From contig JADCHX010000022.1 in NCBI GenBank assembly GCA_020248265.1, positions 62,001 through 126,000 on the forward strand: a DNA stretch of 64,000 bases, read 5' to 3'. Positions within the stretch are counted from its first letter, which is position 1. Each line of letters begins with the position of its first letter. Below, piece by piece: positions 61,550-64,000 of the stretch. This DNA is from Rhodocyclaceae bacterium. Its GTDB lineage: Bacteria; Pseudomonadota; Gammaproteobacteria; Burkholderiales; CAIKXV01. The position numbers and the translations under genes are program-made. The notes beneath the pieces were generated by a model, which was not told the DNA's origin, searched no databases, and worked only from the letters and a program-made list of their open reading frames with translations.

Positions 61550-61954
61550 CTACTTGAGCAACGCAGCGATCGCCTCGAGTTCGCTGCGCAGTCCGGCCCA
61601 GTCGACACCTGCGGCATGACCGGCCTGCGCGGTATCGGACAGATCCAGTGCAAGGTCGGACTCGTCGATGCTGGAATCGAGCCGGTTGCGCGCCCCGCTG
61701 ATGGTGAAGCCCTGCTCGTAGAGAAGTTCGCGGATGCGTCGGATCAGCAACACCTCGTGGTGCTGGTAGTACCGCCGGTTGCCGCGTCGCTTCACTGGCC
61801 TGAGCTGGGTGAACTCCTGCTCCCAGTAGCGAAGCACGTGCGACTTCACCCCGCACAGCTCGCTCACCTCACCGATGGTGAAGTAACGCTTGGCCGGGAT
61901 CGGTGGCAGCGCGACCTTCGCGCGGGTCTCGCTAGCTCGGCTGTCGTCCACCAT
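61550..61954 (-). CDS. MerR-family transcriptional regulator
   Basis: Small MerR-type regulator (134 residues): winged helix-turn-helix [13 protein letters not shown] at 24-36 with the conserved VLRYWEQEF, then a short helical tail. No Cys-rich metal site or large effector domain is present, so the signal is unknown. It is the conserved gene that follows ihfA in many proteobacteria. Its ATG overlaps the ihfA stop by 23 bases, so co-expression with pheT-ihfA is expected. Confidence 0.92.
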   Translation of the reverse strand: MVDDSRASETRAKVALPPIPAKRYFTIGEVSELCGVKSHVLRYWEQEFTQLRPVKRRGNRRYYQHHEVLLIRRIRELLYEQGFTISGARNRLDSSIDESDLALDLSDTAQAGHAAGVDWAGLRSELEAIAALLK

Positions 61955-62294
61955 CGGAGGCCTGGTCGACCATCGCCTTCAGCTTCTGGCTGGCGTGAAA
62001 GGTGACCACGCGACGGGCGGTGATGGGGATTTCTTCCCCGGTCTTGGGATTGCGACCAGGCCGTTGTGGCTTGTCGCGCAGGTGGAAATTGCCGAAACCG
62101 GACAGCTTCACGCCCTCGCCCTTCTGCAGTGCAGTCCGCACTTCTTCGAAGAACGATTCGACCATGTCCTTCGCCTCGCGCTTGTTCAACCCGACGCGCT
62201 CGAAGAGCATCTCGGCGAGTTCGGCTTTCGTGAGCGTCTTTCGCTCATCGGTGCTGGCCGCTGCGGGGAGGTCGTTATTGGCGGAGTCTTCCAT
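61932..62294 (-). CDS. ihfA: Integration host factor subunit alpha
   Basis: DNA-bending protein IHF-alpha (120 residues). The core [27 protein letters not shown] (with the Arg-Pro-Gly at the DNA-intercalating arm) and ITARRVVTF match E. coli IhfA closely. There is an extra N-terminal tail of about 25 residues and a short C-terminal extension. ATG 62294 overlaps the 3' end of pheT by 20 bases. The pheT-ihfA-merR arrangement is the standard one. Confidence 0.95.
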   Translation of the reverse strand: MEDSANNDLPAAASTDERKTLTKAELAEMLFERVGLNKREAKDMVESFFEEVRTALQKGEGVKLSGFGNFHLRDKPQRPGRNPKTGEEIPITARRVVTFHASQKLKAMVDQASDGGRQPS

Positions 62295-64000
62295 CGTGCC
62301 GGGTCGCAATGATTTCCACCAATCGAGCGATACTCGAATCTACTTCAACATCGGTGAGTGTCTTTCGAGTATCTTGCAGTAACACTCGGAAAGCAAGGCT
62401 TTTTTTCCCACTCTCGATACCTGCGCCCACATACGAATCGAACACTTCGAAGCCCTCGACGAACGCCGGCCGGTCGGCCATCACGCTATCCACCAGCACC
62501 TGTGCGGGAACACTCCGGTCGACGACGAATGCAAGGTCGCGGCGCACCGGCGGAAACTTCGAGACTTCCGCAGCGCTCGGCAATGTACGGTCCGCCAGGG
62601 CCGTCCATTCGATCTCGAATACCGCGGTTGCTGCGGGCAGTTCGTATCGCTGCTGCCAGCGCGGATGCAGTTCGCCGATCCATCCGATGGCCTCTCCGTC
62701 GAGCATCACGCGTGCCGAGCGGCCGGGATGCAGTGCAGGATGGAGCGCCTGCTCGAAGCGTGCGACCCGCGGCGCCAGGATGGCCTCGAGGTCTGCCTTG
62801 ATGTCGTAGAAGTCGACCGGGCGCGGTTTCGCGCCCCACTGCTCGGGATCGACATCGCCGTGCGCGATCGCAGCGAGCCGCACCGGCTGGTCGATTCCAG
62901 CCACCGACAACGGACCGTCGGCCACGGCAGGATCGCGGCGGAATACGCGCCCCAGTTCGAACAGCCGCACGCGCGACTGGCGCCGGTTCACGTTGTGCCG
63001 CACGTTCGCGATCAGACCACCGAGCAGTGTCGACCGCATCACCGCGAGCTGGCTGGCGATCGGATTGACCAGTGCGATCGGCGCCGGTGCATCCGTGCCC
63101 GCAGCTGCAAAATCCGCTTCCCAGCGAGGATCGACGAAGCCGAAGTTCAGTGCCTCGAAATAGTCACGGCCAGCAAGCGCCGCGCGTACCGCGTCGGCAC
63201 TGCGACGGGTTTCCGGCAACAAGCGCATCCACGCTACCGATGCGGGCGGAATGGCTGGAAGGTCATCGTACCCGTGGACGCGGACCACTTCCTCGATCAG
63301 ATCTTCCTCGATCGCCAGATCGAACCGGAACGCTGGCGGCACCACGGTGAACACATCGCCATCGGAGCCGGCGGCGACCGTCCACTGGAACCCGAGGCGA
63401 TCGAACGTGCGGCCGATCGACTGGCGATCGAAGGCCATGCCAATCACCCGGTTACAGCGGGCCACGCGCAGTCGAACCGGCGCGCGTGTCGGCAGTGCCA
63501 CCACCTGATCGTCGATCGGCCCTGCGGCACCGCCGCAGACCGCAAGAATCAGCGAGGTGATCCGCTCCAGGCAGTCGACGGTACGCGAGAAGTCGACACC
63601 CCGCTCGAAGCGATGCGCAGCCTCGGTCGTGAAGTTGAGGCGGCGGGCCCGGCCGGCGATGGCGGCCGGCCACCAGAAGGCCGACTCGACGTATACATTG
63701 CGCGTATCGAGCGACACCGCCGTATGGCCACCCCCCATGATGCCGGCGATCGCCTCCGGCTCGTCGCCGTCGGTGATCACCCCGAAATCGGGCGCCAGAT
63801 CGATGGTCGCGTCGTTGAGCAGAGCTGCCTTCTCGCCGGCACGTGCCCAGCGTACGCCGAGGCGGCCGTTACGGATGCGATCGAGGTCGAACACATGCGA
63901 CGGCTGGCCCAGTTCGAGCATCACGTAGTTGGAGATGTCGACCAGCGCAGAAATCGGCCGCTGGCCAGCGCGCTCGAGGCGCTGCCTGATCCAGTCGGGC
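62275..64000 (-). CDS. pheT: Phenylalanine-tRNA ligase beta subunit (5' part outside window)
   Basis: C-terminal 575 or so residues of PheT. The frame stays open to the window edge, with [19 protein letters not shown] in the B3/B4 region, followed by the B5 domain, the catalytic-core-like domain and a C-terminal FDX-ACB (anticodon-binding) domain ([13 protein letters not shown] near 465 of the visible part). It pairs with PheS to charge tRNA-Phe. The gene runs off the right end, so about 220 N-terminal residues are missing here. It overlaps ihfA downstream. Confidence 0.95.
   Translation of the reverse strand, partial: PDWIRQRLERAGQRPISALVDISNYVMLELGQPSHVFDLDRIRNGRLGVRWARAGEKAALLNDATIDLAPDFGVITDGDEPEAIAGIMGGGHTAVSLDTRNVYVESAFWWPAAIAGRARRLNFTTEAAHRFERGVDFSRTVDCLERITSLILAVCGGAAGPIDDQVVALPTRAPVRLRVARCNRVIGMAFDRQSIGRTFDRLGFQWTVAAGSDGDVFTVVPPAFRFDLAIEEDLIEEVVRVHGYDDLPAIPPASVAWMRLLPETRRSADAVRAALAGRDYFEALNFGFVDPRWEADFAAAGTDAPAPIALVNPIASQLAVMRSTLLGGLIANVRHNVNRRQSRVRLFELGRVFRRDPAVADGPLSVAGIDQPVRLAAIAHGDVDPEQWGAKPRPVDFYDIKADLEAILAPRVARFEQALHPALHPGRSARVMLDGEAIGWIGELHPRWQQRYELPAATAVFEIEWTALADRTLPSAAEVSKFPPVRRDLAFVVDRSVPAQVLVDSVMADRPAFVEGFEVFDSYVGAGIESGKKSLAFRVLLQDTRKTLTDVEVDSSIARLVEIIATRHDGRLRQ

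Overview
The window is high-GC DNA from a proteobacterium, most likely a betaproteobacterium of the Burkholderiales with an Alcaligenaceae/Comamonadaceae-like gene repertoire. The evidence is ten intact Bug/TctC-type periplasmic binding proteins plus one decayed copy, the pheT-ihfA-merR-tRNA-Pro order at the right end, a surE-pcm-nlpD cluster, and OxyR and SerA of standard proteobacterial type. The sequence gives no species-level identification.

Positions 1-38.7 kb form a large accessory-looking catabolic region. After the end of a YprB-like exonuclease (to 1.2 kb), a plus-strand block (1.5-15.8 kb) alternates five Bug proteins, three MmgE/PrpD enzymes, two amidase-signature enzymes and an E1 alpha/beta pair of 2-oxoacid (acetoin/pyruvate type) dehydrogenase, often with ATGA start/stop overlaps. 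A converging minus-strand block (24.8 to 15.9 kb) encodes a ThDP enzyme, a Bug protein, an ADP-forming acyl-CoA ligase, an acyl-CoA dehydrogenase, a thiolase-fold protein lacking the nucleophilic Cys, a DUF35 Zn-ribbon/OB protein and another Bug protein. This is a short acyl-CoA degradation module resembling side-chain retro-aldolase systems. Then come an SDR with an altered catalytic tetrad and a hydrolase-membrane fusion (25.0-27.5 kb), a minus-strand group with a benzoylformate-decarboxylase-like enzyme, an aldehyde dehydrogenase and a split sulfopyruvate-decarboxylase-like ThDP enzyme (27.5-31.9 kb), and a plus-strand run of acyl-CoA dehydrogenase, CaiB CoA transferase, MmgE/PrpD, Bug, D-tartrate dehydratase and a DUF498 protein (32.2-38.7 kb).

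Positions 38.7-54 kb look more housekeeping: an HDAC-like deacetylase; a moxR-DUF58-TgpA transglutaminase operon with a small membrane protein; a PilZ-like protein; nlpD-pcm-surE; an RraA-like protein; pdxH; tRNA-Pro(TGG); a truncated receiver domain; oxyR; serA. Positions 54-61 kb again hold accessory material: an isolated receiver-domain fragment, an FrsA-like hydrolase, a Bug pseudogene, a universal stress protein, an FMN 2-hydroxyacid oxidase, two Bug proteins and a cupin. The end is tRNA-Pro(GGG), a MerR regulator, ihfA and the 3' part of pheT, which runs off the window.

The likely logic of the accessory region is uptake or sensing of many small organic acids by Bug proteins, each placed beside enzymes that activate, hydrate/dehydrate, decarboxylate or hydrolyse such acids. 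No TctA/TctB permease, transposase, integrase or CRISPR array was seen in the window.
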